Assembly: GCF_007992195.1 (NCBI RefSeq)
Contig: NZ_BJZU01000052.1
Location: 1 to 64,000, forward strand
Reading direction: 5' to 3'
DNA length: 64,000 bases
DNA from: Methylobacterium oxalidis
Lineage (GTDB): Bacteria; Pseudomonadota; Alphaproteobacteria; Rhizobiales; Beijerinckiaceae
Shown here: piece after piece, positions 16,943 to 25,400 of the stretch
Position numbering within the stretch: the first letter of the stretch is position 1
How the letters are laid out: each line of letters opens with the position of its first letter
Translations under genes and position numbers: made by a program
The notes under the pieces: model-generated
What the model was told of the DNA's origin: nothing
The model's database searches: none
The model's input: the letters and a program-made list of their open reading frames with translations, nothing else

Positions 16943-17410
16943 ATGTACGAGCAGCAGGTGCGCGAGCGCGCCTATTACATCTGGGAAGATGAGGGCCGGG
17001 TCATCGGGCGGGCCGAGGAGCACTGGTTCCGGGCCGAGGCCGAACTCGGCACGGCGCGGGCGGAGATCCCGGCCAAGCCTGCGGTCGAGGCCGCCGCGAA
17101 GTCGGCCAAGGCGTCCGCGAAGAGCGCGAAGGCCGAGGCTCAGGCTCCGGCCGAGGCCGTGAAGACGACCGCCAAGGCGCCTCCCAAGACCACCTCGAAG
17201 CCCGCCGCGAAGCCGGCCAAGGCCGAGGCCGAGACCAAGCCCAAGGCGCCCGCCAAGGCGGCGAAACCGGTCTCGAAGACCGCCGAGGCTTCGGCCAAAC
17301 CGGCCAAGGCGGCCGCGAAGGACTCTGCCAAAGCCCCTGCCAAGACCCCTGCGAAGGCGAGCGCCGCCAAGGCGAAGTCCCCTCGCACCGCCGGCGCCTC
17401 CCTGCACTGA
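16943..17410 (+). CDS. DUF2934 protein with Lys/Ala-rich tail
   Basis: Residues 5-32 (VRERAYYIWEDEGRVIGRAE, then EHWFRAEAEL) are a DUF2934 domain, a short helical motif widespread in Rhizobiales. The remaining 120 residues are Ala/Lys/Pro-rich repeats (KPAAKPAKAEAE) like the C-terminal tails of bacterial histone-H1-like or PhaF-type proteins. Such a tail probably binds DNA or polyanions non-specifically. The gene stands alone, with an AT-richer promoter region upstream and a strong hairpin after the stop. Confidence 0.9.
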   Translation: MYEQQVRERAYYIWEDEGRVIGRAEEHWFRAEAELGTARAEIPAKPAVEAAAKSAKASAKSAKAEAQAPAEAVKTTAKAPPKTTSKPAAKPAKAEAETKPKAPAKAAKPVSKTAEASAKPAKAAAKDSAKAPAKTPAKASAAKAKSPRTAGASLH

Positions 17411-17432
17411 ACGCCGCGGTCCGCCGCGCTTG

Positions 17433-17464
17433 AAGGGCCCGCCTCCACTCGGGGGCGGGCCCTT
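17433..17464 (+). terminator. GC-rich hairpin after DUF2934 gene
   Basis: Arms AAGGGCCCGCC (17433-17443) and GGCGGGCCCTT (17454-17464) are perfectly complementary around a 10-base loop, 22 bases after the stop. There is no long T-run, so termination efficiency is uncertain. Confidence 0.65.
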
Positions 17465-17593
17465 CGCGTTTCCGCGCGGAGCGGACCGTCGGGCTCGATC
17501 CTGCGGAACGCGCCTCGGGCTCGGCCGTTGTCACGGCAAAGCTTGACCGAACGAGCGGCCTTCGCTCCCGACGCGAACCCGAGAGAGGCGCCC

Positions 17594-17890
17594 ATGAGAC
17601 CCGCACCCGCCTTCCTCGCCCCCCTCTTGTCCGCCGCGCTCGCCCTTCCGGGCACCGCTCTCGCCGGCCCGCAGGCCGCTCCGTACCGCTACGCGGACCC
17701 GTCGGCCGCCCCGCTCCCCGTGACGGTGGGTGGCCGCGCCCCCTGGAGCCGGGACTGGGAGTACGATTCGGGCAGCGACAACGACCGGCGTCCGGAACTG
17801 CCCTATTACCAGCAGGGGCGCGGCCAGCAGACCGGCGGCCCGGCCCGCAATCTCCTGCCCGACGACGGGCTGCATCTGTTCCCGCGCTGA
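17594..17890 (+). CDS. Secreted hypothetical protein, 98 aa
   Basis: A signal peptide (FLAPLLSAALALPGTALAGP) is followed by a polar, Tyr/Asp/Gly-rich mature part (WEYDSGSDNDRRPELPYYQQ) ending in DDGLHLFPR. The start has GAGAGAGG upstream. It is followed 9 bases later by the HAD phosphatase gene, so the two may share a transcript. No known family. Confidence 0.68.
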   Translation: MRPAPAFLAPLLSAALALPGTALAGPQAAPYRYADPSAAPLPVTVGGRAPWSRDWEYDSGSDNDRRPELPYYQQGRGQQTGGPARNLLPDDGLHLFPR

Positions 17891-17899
17891 GATCCGGCC

Positions 17900-18568
17900 A
17901 TGCGCGTGAGAGCGGTCATCTTCGACATCGACGGGACGCTCCTCGACAGCGTGGACCTGCACGCGCGGGCCTGGGTCGAGGCGTTCGCCCATTTCGGCGT
18001 GACGACCGCAGAGGCCGACGTGCGCCGCCAGATCGGCAAGGGCGGCGACCAGCTGATGCCGGTCTTCCTGCCCGAGGAGCGCGTGGCGCGCGAGGGCGAG
18101 ACCATCGAGGCTTACCGCTCGGACCTGTTCAAGCGGGAATATCTGCCTCAGGTGCGCCCGTTCCCCGGGGTGCGCGCCCTGTTCGAGCGGATCCGCGCGG
18201 ACGGACGCCGACTGGCGCTCGCCTCATCCGGCAAGCGATCCGAGGTCGAGCATTATCAGGAGATCCTCGGGATCGCCGATCTCGTCGACGTGACGACGAG
18301 CGCGGACGACGCGGACCGCTCGAAGCCGCATCCCGACATCTTCGCGGCGGTCATCGAGAAGTTGCGCCCGATCGGCCCGCGCGAGATGATCGCGGTGGGC
18401 GACACGCCCTACGACGCGGAGGCCGGCGCCAAGGTGCGCCTCGCGACGATCGGCCTCCTCTGCGGCGGCTTCCCCGAGGCCGACCTCTCGGCGGCCGGCT
18501 GCACCGCGATCTACCGAGACCCGCAGGACCTCCTCGACGGCTACGCAGGCTCGCCGCTCGCCCGATAG
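17900..18568 (+). CDS. HAD-family hydrolase (phosphatase/mutase type)
   Basis: A 222-residue HAD-superfamily enzyme of the phosphoglycolate-phosphatase/beta-phosphoglucomutase group. Motif I FDIDGTLLDS has the nucleophile Asp9 and acid/base Asp11; a helical cap follows. Motif II is LASSGKRSE, the motif III Lys is in RSKPHPDIF, and motif IV is VGDTPYDAEAG. It hydrolyses a phosphate ester of unknown identity in the cytoplasm. All catalytic positions are intact. Confidence 0.93.
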   Translation: MRVRAVIFDIDGTLLDSVDLHARAWVEAFAHFGVTTAEADVRRQIGKGGDQLMPVFLPEERVAREGETIEAYRSDLFKREYLPQVRPFPGVRALFERIRADGRRLALASSGKRSEVEHYQEILGIADLVDVTTSADDADRSKPHPDIFAAVIEKLRPIGPREMIAVGDTPYDAEAGAKVRLATIGLLCGGFPEADLSAAGCTAIYRDPQDLLDGYAGSPLAR

Positions 18569-18753
18569 GACGGAGCCGGAAAGCGCCGACCTTGCGGAAA
18601 ACCCGCCTGTGGGTCGTGCGCCGGCCCTGTTGCGGCGATGCGACATCGGTAACGTGCCGGCTACCAATTCGCCGCGAGATGACTGGCGCGGGGCGCGCAA
18701 AGGGTTTAGCGAGCCGCCGCGACGGAACAGGATCCCTTGCGGACGAGCGGAAC

Positions 18754-18951
18754 ATGTCTCAGCCGGCCCAGTCGAATTCCGAGACCGACCTCAAATCCCT
18801 GCCGGAGCAGGTCGAAGAGGCGGTGCGCAACCGGGCGGTGCCGATCAGCCACCTGCTCCGGCTGATGTCGGCCCTCGACGCGGACGAGAGCGCGAACGAG
18901 AACCTGCGGGTGCAGCTGCGCGCCCGCATCGGCATGCCGCTCGGCGCCTGA
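18754..18951 (+). CDS. Small hypothetical protein, 65 aa
   Basis: A short, balanced, helical protein (MSQPAQSNSETDLKSLPEQV; later ISHLLRLMSALDADESANEN) with no signal or membrane segment. The open frame continues upstream to 18592, but that part is Arg/Cys-rich. It could be a small regulator or a protein-interaction module; nothing decides. It converges with the secreted-protein cluster on the minus strand. Confidence 0.62.
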   Translation: MSQPAQSNSETDLKSLPEQVEEAVRNRAVPISHLLRLMSALDADESANENLRVQLRARIGMPLGA

Positions 18952-18975
18952 GGCGACCGGCGGACCCGATCCGCC

Positions 18976-19269
18976 TCAGCGCCTGCGGCTGCGGCGCGCC
19001 TTGCGGGGCGCGCCCGCCGCTGCCCGCTGCATGCAGGCATTCCAGATCTGCCGCCCGATCGCGTGAGGGCCGAGCCCGCGCGGGTCGGGCGTGGCGAAGA
19101 CCCGCGCCCGCGCCTCGTTGCGGCAGGCGGCGTCCTGAGCGCTGCGGATCGGAGGCTCCGCCCGCGCCTCGCCCCCGGACCCGACGACACCCAGGATCAG
19201 GCCGAGGCTGAGCACGACGTGCGGCAGGACGAGGGGAAGGGGACGGCGGCTCTGGGGCGACTCGAGCAT
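18976..19269 (-). CDS. Secreted hypothetical protein, 97 aa
   Basis: A signal peptide (LPHVVLSLGLILGVVGSGGEARA) precedes a short mature domain containing QDAACRNEARARVFATPDPR and QIWNACMQRAA, with two cysteines likely paired, then an Arg-rich tail. This is a recurring type of periplasmic protein in Methylobacterium and relatives; I know no function for it. It is the last of four minus-strand genes coding for small exported proteins. Confidence 0.73.
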   Translation of the reverse strand: MLESPQSRRPLPLVLPHVVLSLGLILGVVGSGGEARAEPPIRSAQDAACRNEARARVFATPDPRGLGPHAIGRQIWNACMQRAAAGAPRKARRSRRR

Positions 19270-19437
19270 GGAGGTCGATCCTCTGTCGGTTGCGCGGCGG
19301 ACCTCGCGTTCGGCGCGAGGCGCATGGCGGGAAGATAGGGCGATCCGGGCAGGCGGCTCCGCACCCGGCGACGAATGATCTGTCGCGCCGGCGCACCGGC
19401 CGGTTCAACGGACGCGTCGAGAAAATCAGCCCTGCCC

Positions 19438-19746
19438 TCAGGGTAGGAGCCAGAGGCAGCCGGCCGCCTCCCGGACGGCGAGGCACTCGAAGGGGGCACC
19501 GCCCACCATCGCCCGCCGCTCGACGGCGCCGATCGCCCCGCGCGGTACCCGGCGGCAGCCGGGCTGCGCGCCGAGCCGCGCGGCGGCGGCCTCCCGGTCG
19601 CCCTGCGCGTCCGCCATCAGCAGCCGCAGCTGGACGAGGGAGTCGCAGACGATGGCGTCGGGGGCCTCCTGCGCCGGCGCGGCCCCGCCCGCGAGGGCGA
19701 AGAGCCCCGTACCGGCGATCGTTGCCCACCCTCGACCTGTCCGCAT
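19438..19746 (-). CDS. Secreted Cys-containing protein, paralogue A, 102 aa
   Basis: A signal peptide (WATIAGTGLFALAGGAAPAQ) is followed by CDSLVQLRLLMADAQGDREA, a middle GCRRV, and a C-terminal ECLAVREAAGCLWLLP: four cysteines spaced as in the gene at 20245-20688. The shared order (C-x-S-L-x-x-L-R-L-L, then a GG-A-x-x-CL, then a final C-x-W) shows the two are paralogues. Probably a small periplasmic disulphide-bonded protein. Function unknown. Confidence 0.68.
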   Translation of the reverse strand: MRTGRGWATIAGTGLFALAGGAAPAQEAPDAIVCDSLVQLRLLMADAQGDREAAAARLGAQPGCRRVPRGAIGAVERRAMVGGAPFECLAVREAAGCLWLLP

Positions 19747-19830
19747 GGGCGCCCCCTTCCGCGCGTCCTCGCGGCTGAGCTAGGGCCGCGACCCGGCGGC
19801 GGCGAGGGCCGCCAAGTCCGCTCCCCGCGA

Positions 19831-20130
19831 TCAGTAATAGGGGGCGTAGCCGTAGGGGCGGTAGAAGGGCCGCGGGCGGGCGTAGCCGTAAGGCCCGTAG
19901 AAGCGCCGCGGCCCGTAATAGCCATACGGACGGTAGTAGCGGCGGCGCCAGTACGGGCGCGGCGGGCCGACGTAGAAGCCGAACTGGGCGGGTGTCGGCC
20001 CGGCCTCCCCGGAGATTGTCCTGGCGGCGAGGGCCGGGTCCGGACCGAGCGGGGCCGCCGAGGCCGCCTGAAGTCCGGCGAGGATCGCACCCGCCATCAG
20101 GGCCGATGCGAGGAAGAAGCGCTTGCGCAT
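19831..20130 (-). CDS. Secreted Tyr/Pro/Arg-rich protein, 99 aa
   Basis: The ATG at 20130 follows GGAG; a TTG four codons earlier is less likely. The signal peptide (FFLASALMAGAILAGLQAAS) is followed by a mature part whose C-terminal half is YRPYG/YYGPRR-type repeats ending YAPYY. Such GY/PY-rich small exported proteins are common in Rhizobiales and are of unknown role; envelope association is plausible. It sits between two paralogous secreted proteins. Confidence 0.73.
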   Translation of the reverse strand: MRKRFFLASALMAGAILAGLQAASAAPLGPDPALAARTISGEAGPTPAQFGFYVGPPRPYWRRRYYRPYGYYGPRRFYGPYGYARPRPFYRPYGYAPYY

Positions 20131-20244
20131 GCCTGTCTCCAATCGAACCGGGCGCCCCGGCGCCGGGGCGCGCGGGCGGACGATCGGTGCCGCCCGCTGA
20201 ACGCTGCCTGAAGGCGCCGGCGCGGTGCGGCCCCTGCCGCGGCG

Positions 20245-20688
20245 TCAGCGGCGCGGCCGGTCGGGGGCGGCCTGCGTCCGGGCCGCGGCGGGGGCCGGGG
20301 CGGCGGTTCCGGACAGCGTCCAGTGGCAGGTCCCCGTCCCCTGCAGGCTCAGGCAATCGTAGGCGGTGCCGCCGAGTTCCACGTGGTCGGCGAGCGCCTG
20401 GACGCGCTCGCGCCCGATCAGGGCGCACCCGAGATGCTCGGCACGGTCGTCGGCCAGGATCGCCGAGACGGCGGCGGGATCGTTGCGGTTCGTGCGCAGG
20501 AGAAGGCGAAGGTTCGCCAGGGACGGGCAGGCGACGAACGGCGCCGGTGCGGCCGCGGGCGTCGCCGGTGCGGCCTTCCTCGGCGCGGGCGCAGTGCCCT
20601 GGGCAACGCCGGGCGCCACCGTGAGGAGCAGGAGGAGCAGCGGGGCGGCGCGGGCCGGCAGGAGAGAGCGCAGGACGGGGTCTCGCAT
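20245..20688 (-). CDS. Secreted Cys-containing protein, paralogue B, 147 aa
   Basis: A signal peptide (LLLLLLTVAPGVAQG) and a Pro/Ala linker precede a domain CPSLANLRLLLRTNRNDPAA, then GCALIGRERVQAL and YDCLSLQGTGTCHWTL. It matches paralogue A at 19438-19746 over the cysteine-bearing region but has a longer Pro/Ala linker on each side. The mature protein is likely periplasmic with two disulphides. It is transcribed in the same direction as paralogue A and the Tyr-rich protein. Confidence 0.69.
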   Translation of the reverse strand: MRDPVLRSLLPARAAPLLLLLLTVAPGVAQGTAPAPRKAAPATPAAAPAPFVACPSLANLRLLLRTNRNDPAAVSAILADDRAEHLGCALIGRERVQALADHVELGGTAYDCLSLQGTGTCHWTLSGTAAPAPAAARTQAAPDRPRR

Positions 20689-20801
20689 GCCGCAGCCTCG
20701 GTGAGCCTCGGGACGGGGCGGACCCTAGCAGGGGCGGTCGCCCACCGCCACGCGGGGCTCGCCGTCGCCGGCGGCGCTCCCGAGCGTGGACGCCGCCGGC
20801 C

Positions 20802-21296
20802 TCAGCCGCCGCGCTTGCGGAAGCGCTTCAGCACCCGCTCGCGCCGCAGGCGGGAGAGGCGCTCGATCCAGAACACGCCGTCGAGCTGGTCGATCTCGTG
20901 CTGGTGGCAGGCCGCCCGGAACCCTTCGGCCGTCTCCTCGTGCCAGGCACCGTCGAGATCCTGGTAGCGCAGGCGCAGGCTCGCCGCCCGCTCCACCGGC
21001 TCGGCGATCCCGGGCATCAGCACGCTGCCCTCTGTCGCGCTCGCCCGCTCCGGCGAGCGCCAGACGATCTCGGGGTTCACGAAGATCTCGGCCTCGGCGC
21101 CGGGTTCGAGGCGCAGCACGACGAGGCGCTGCAGGCGCCCGATATGCGGGGCGGTAAGCCCGACGGCCTGGGCCGCGTCGAGCGTGTCGCGCACATCCGC
21201 CGCCAGCGCGCGCAGGGCCTCGTCGAAGACGTGCACTGGTTCGGCCGGCCGGCGCAGGCGGGGATCCGGGTAGAAGATCAGCGGTTGAACGGCCAA
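20802..21296 (-). CDS. Peptide deformylase-like protein lacking metal ligands
   Basis: A 164-residue homologue of peptide deformylase, the metalloenzyme that removes N-formyl groups from nascent proteins. The fold is clear, but the three active-site motifs are altered. Motif I reads VGLTAPH (residues 45-51; usual Gln becomes His). Motif II reads EGSVLMP (89-95; metal-binding Cys becomes Ser91). Motif III reads HEIDQ (133-137; second metal His becomes Gln137). Two of three metal ligands are therefore gone, and normal deformylase activity is unlikely. A regular def gene is not in this window. It may be a regulatory or ribosome-binding relative. Confidence 0.9.
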   Translation of the reverse strand: MAVQPLIFYPDPRLRRPAEPVHVFDEALRALAADVRDTLDAAQAVGLTAPHIGRLQRLVVLRLEPGAEAEIFVNPEIVWRSPERASATEGSVLMPGIAEPVERAASLRLRYQDLDGAWHEETAEGFRAACHQHEIDQLDGVFWIERLSRLRRERVLKRFRKRGG

Positions 21297-21503
21297 GGAT
21301 GATATCTCCGGCTGATTGGCAAGGACTCATGCAGCCATGGATTGAGAAATGACGGCGCTCATCAGGCCGACGCCTGATGCAAGCTCCGAGATCGGCGCCG
21401 GATCATTGCGATCGACCCCGCGAAAACCCGATCTCTTCCGGCGAGTGGCCGGAACGAAGCCGGCGGTGAGGTGTTGGTCCGCCAACGTTCCGAGGAGAGC
21501 CTC

Positions 21504-21764
21504 ATGAAGATCCTACTGGCCGGCGCCATCGCCGCAGCCTCCATCGCCGCCTCCGTGGCCACCACGGTCCCGGCCTCCGCGCAGCGGATCGACATCGGTC
21601 CCGGCGGCCCGAGCATCGACCTGCGTTCACGCGGCCAGCGCGAGCGCGACTTCCGCCGCGATTCCTGGCGGCGCGACCGCGACTACGACCGCCGCTACTA
21701 CCGCACCGAGCGATTCGACGACGACCGCCCGCGCCGCTACGAGCGCCGCGGCTACGGCTACTGA
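21504..21764 (+). CDS. Secreted Arg/Asp/Tyr-rich protein, 86 aa
   Basis: The start is set by GAGGAGAG upstream of ATG 21504. The signal peptide (ILLAGAIAAASIAASVATTV) precedes a short GPGGPSIDL segment and a strongly charged repeat-like tail (RDYDRRYYRTERFDDDRPRR) ending RGYGY. Mixed-charge, Tyr-rich tails of this kind occur in small envelope proteins of Rhizobiales. It is followed by its own intrinsic terminator. Confidence 0.72.
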   Translation: MKILLAGAIAAASIAASVATTVPASAQRIDIGPGGPSIDLRSRGQRERDFRRDSWRRDRDYDRRYYRTERFDDDRPRRYERRGYGY

Positions 21765-21797
21765 CCCGGCTCGCGCGGAGCCCGAAACTTCCCCGGG

Positions 21798-21822
21798 AAG
21801 GGGCCGGTTCGCCGGCCCCTTT
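21798..21822 (+). terminator. Intrinsic terminator after 86-aa secreted protein
   Basis: Perfect 10-bp stem AAGGGGCCGG / CCGGCCCCTT around a TTCG tetraloop, followed by TTCTT, 33 bases after the stop codon. Confidence 0.88.
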
Positions 21823-21970
21823 CTTGCGTTGCATCATCACGATCGCGTGTTCGCCGCGCCGTGCGAGGTGAATCTCAGGAGCTGCGTGCGTTCCGGCACT
21901 GCTCCCCTCTTGTGCAGATCCGGACATCCGGCTAGGGAAACTTTCGCAGATTTATCGGGAGAAAGTGGCA

Positions 21971-22384
21971 ATGAACCTTCGTGTTTCCAGCAGCTTCGCA
22001 GCTCTCGCCCTGGCGGTCGGCGTCCTCGCCGCCCCGGCGGCCTTCGCCAAGCCGATGAGCGGCGCCAGCGCCATCAAGATGATAGACACCGACAACGATG
22101 CCACGATTGACATGAAGGAAGTGGAGGCAGTGGCCTCCGCGACCTTCGACCGTCTGGAGAAGGACGCCGACGGCACCCTCGACGCCAAGGAGCTGAAGGG
22201 CCGCCTCTCCAAGTCCGGCCTGAAGCAGGCTGATCCGGACAAGGACGGCACCGTCGACAAGAAGGAGTACCTCGCGGCCGTGGCCGAGCGCTTCAAGGCA
22301 GCCGACCCGGACAACGACGGCACCCTCGACGCCAAGGAGCTCCAGAGCCCCGCCGGCAAGGCGCTGCTCGCGCTGATCAAGTAA
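21971..22384 (+). CDS. lanM: Lanmodulin-like periplasmic EF-hand protein
   Basis: A 137-residue protein with a signal peptide (residues 1-26, ending AAPAAFA) and four EF-hand loops at 39-50, 63-74, 88-99 and 112-123, separated by only 12-13 residues. That close spacing, the acidic ninth loop position in all four loops, and shared stretches such as DGTLDAKELKGR and KKEYLAAV match lanmodulin, the periplasmic lanthanide-binding protein of Methylorubrum extorquens. EF3 and EF4 keep Asp1-Pro2; EF1 is DTDNDATIDMKE and EF2 EKDADGTLDAKE, so both lose Pro2 and EF2 has Glu at position 1. The ATG 21971 is preferred over a GTG two codons upstream. Metal preference is inferred. Confidence 0.87.
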   Translation: MNLRVSSSFAALALAVGVLAAPAAFAKPMSGASAIKMIDTDNDATIDMKEVEAVASATFDRLEKDADGTLDAKELKGRLSKSGLKQADPDKDGTVDKKEYLAAVAERFKAADPDNDGTLDAKELQSPAGKALLALIK

Positions 22385-22413
22385 GCCCGCCGCACCACGG
22401 CCGAGGCGTCGCG

Positions 22414-22444
22414 AAGGCCGCTCCCACCCGGGAGCGGCCTTTTT
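22414..22444 (+). terminator. Intrinsic terminator after lanM
   Basis: An 11-bp perfect stem AAGGCCGCTCC / GGAGCGGCCTT followed by a T-run, 30 bases after the lanM stop. It also shields lanM from the convergent tamAB transcript. Confidence 0.92.
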
Positions 22445-22463
22445 CCATGTGCGCCTGCCCCGC

Positions 22464-25400
22464 TCAGTACTCCCATTCCGCTCCGACGCCCACCGCCGTG
22501 CGCCCATCGCTGCCGGCCTCGCCCTGGATCTTCACCCGGCGGGTCACGTCGTAATCGACGGTGGCGGCGGTGTCGGCGGGCTTGGCGCCAGCGCGCACGC
22601 CGACACTGAGCCGGTCGCCGATGTAGCGGGAGGCACCGAGCGCCGGGCCGCCGCTCGCCCCCGTCGAGACGTCGAGGCTGTCGAGGCCGAGCCCCTTGCG
22701 GGCCTGCTCGAAGACGTCGACGCCGCCCGCGCCTCCCGAGAGCTGCGCCACCCCCTGGGCGAGTTGAAGCGCCTGGAACGGCGAGAGCTTGGCCGCGGCC
22801 TTCTTGAAGAGCAGGCGAGACAGCACCTCGTCCTGCGGCAGGCTCGGGTCCGAGGAGAGGGCGAAGGCCGGCGCGTCCGCCGCGCCCGTGACGGCGACGC
22901 GGGCGGTGACCTCGGCGGCCTTGGTCTCGGCGACGAAATCGAGATCGGGCGCGGTGAGTTCGCCCCCGAAGGTCAGGCGTCCGCGCGTGAAGTCGAGGCG
23001 CTGGCCGACGACGCTGAGGCGCCCGCGCCGCATCTCGAAGGCGCCGACTGCCCGCGGATCCCGCGAGGAGCCCGTGAGGCGCAGCGCGCCGCCGAGCTCG
23101 GCATCGATGCCGCGCCCGCGCACGAAGATCCGGTTCGGCGCGCTCACCGCCACGTCGAGGGTGGCGTCGAAGGGGGCGGCTGGCCGGCCCTTGCGCCGGG
23201 CCGCCGCTTTGCCTGCAGCAGCATTGCCCGCCTCAGTCCTGCCTCCGAGCCGCGCCCGCATCTCGGGCGGGGTGTTGACGCGGCGGATGCCGGGAAGCGG
23301 CTGCACGGTCGCGGGCAGGCGGTCCGGCACCGCGACGTCGATCGAGACCACGTCGACGCGGCCCGACACCCGCGGCGTGCGGGCGAGCGGCCCGCTGACC
23401 GAGAGGTCGAGGCTCGCCACCGCCTGCATCAGCGGGCTCGACACCAGCTCGGCGCGGGTCGCCGAGAGGCGGAGCGAGCCGGGGAAGCCCGCTTCCGGCG
23501 CCACCGAGACCCGGCCCTCGCCGCGCAGCGTGCCGCCGTTGCGGGTCGCGGCGGTGAGGCGTTCCAGCACGATCGCGTCGCCGCGGCCGACGGCGCGGCC
23601 CTCGATGCTCGTGAGGCGGATGCCCTGAAGGGGATCGTCGAAGCTGCCGCCCGAGAGCGTCGCCGAGCCCTCCACCCGCGGGCTCGCGAGCGTGCCGCCG
23701 ACCGTCGCGTCGAGGGCGACCCGGCCGCCGACCCGCTGGCCGCCGGCGCTGAGGAGAGAGTTGGCGAGCGCGGCCTCCAGTGTGCCCCGCAGCGCCAGGT
23801 CGAGGGAGCCGCCCGCCTCGACCGGCAGCGACCCCGTGACGGACGCCTCGACGCCGCGGCCGGCGGAGATGCGCGCATCGAGGCTCGCGCGGCCCTCGCC
23901 GAGGGTGCCGCTCGCCCGCGCGTCGATCGGCGGCAGGCCGGCCTTGCGGGTCTCGGGCGTGACGAGGCGGGCGAGCGCGAGGCTGTAGCGCCCCTGCGGC
24001 CGGGCAGCGGGGCCGCTCACCGCCGCCTCGCCGTCGAGGGTGCCGGAGAGGGCAAGGCTCGGGCTCGCGATCCGGGCGAGCGAGAGAGGGAGCGCGCGCA
24101 GGGCGATCCGCAGGTCGAGATCCGCGCCGGCCCGGCCGGAGAGGTCGAGGCGCCCGCTTCCCGCTGCGATCGCCAGGTCGTCGATACGGACGGCGCCGGG
24201 CTCGAAGGTCAGCGCGGCAGGCCGGGCGAGCGCCAGCCGGTCGGAACCCCGCGCGGCCGTGAGGCGGGCCAGTTCGAGGCGCGGGTGCTCGGCGGCGACG
24301 AGCCGGGCGGCGCCGTCGAGATCGAAACCGCGGGCCCTCGCCCTGAGCGTCAGGTCGCTCGCCGCCGGACCACCCGCGGCGGCGAGGCGCAGGGTGTCGA
24401 GGGTCTCGGCGCCCGCCACGAAGCGGTCGGCCTCGAGGCGCCCGTCGAGAACGGGACGCCCGAGGAGATCGCGGCCCTTCAGGTCCGCGTCGAGGCGGGC
24501 GAGACCGACCGTGCCGGCCCGCAGCGAGGCGGCGGTGGCGCGGATCGCCGCGTCCTGGCGCCCGCCGGTCCGCGAGAGGCTCAGGCTCGCCTCCAGGCTG
24601 CCGCCGAGCGGGGTCAGGGCGAGGGCGGAGAGGTCGTCGAGATTTCCGGCCCGAGCGCTCAGCGCGCCTTCCGCGAGCCAGGTCGCAGCGTCGAGGGCGG
24701 CGCGGCCCTCGACCGCGACGGAGCCGAGCCGGAAGGCGAGATGCGCGAGGGACCACGCCTGCGGCGCGGGCCGCCCGATCCGGGCCTCGCCGGAGAGGGC
24801 CTTGCCGGCCACCTCGCCGGAGAGCCGCAGCGTGCCGTCGAGGGCGCCCGTGAGGTCGGCGAGCACCGCCTCGGCCCGGAGATGGCGCAGAGGACGCCCC
24901 ATCGCGGCGGCCTCGGTCGCAACCACGGTCGCGGCGAGATTCGGCCGCTCCAGGCTGCCGGTGAGCTGACCGTCGAGGCGGGCGCTCCCGGAGAGCTTCG
25001 GGTCGAGGGCCGAGAGGTCGCGGAGATCGAGGCCGAGGCGGGCATCGGCGACGCGCGCCGTGGCGCGCCCGTCGAGGCGGACCGAGATCTCGGCCCCGTC
25101 GAGGCGCAGCGCCTCGAAGGCGTAGCCGTCGTAGACCTGCCCGAGGCGGCCGGTGAGGCGGGGCCGGAGGCCGAGCAGCCGGACGAGGGCCGCCTCGCCG
25201 AGGACGAGGTTCTCGGCGCCGAGATCGAGATCGGCACTCAGCCGGCGCCGGGCCGGGTCGCCGCTCAGGGTCGCGGCGGCTGTCAGCGCGCCTGTAAGGG
25301 GCCGGCCGGCGAGGTCGGCGAAGGCCGAGAGGTCCGAGAGCCGCGCCTCGGCCCGGCCGGTGAGCGTGTTCTGGCCGATCCGGCCCGCATAGCCGGCCCG

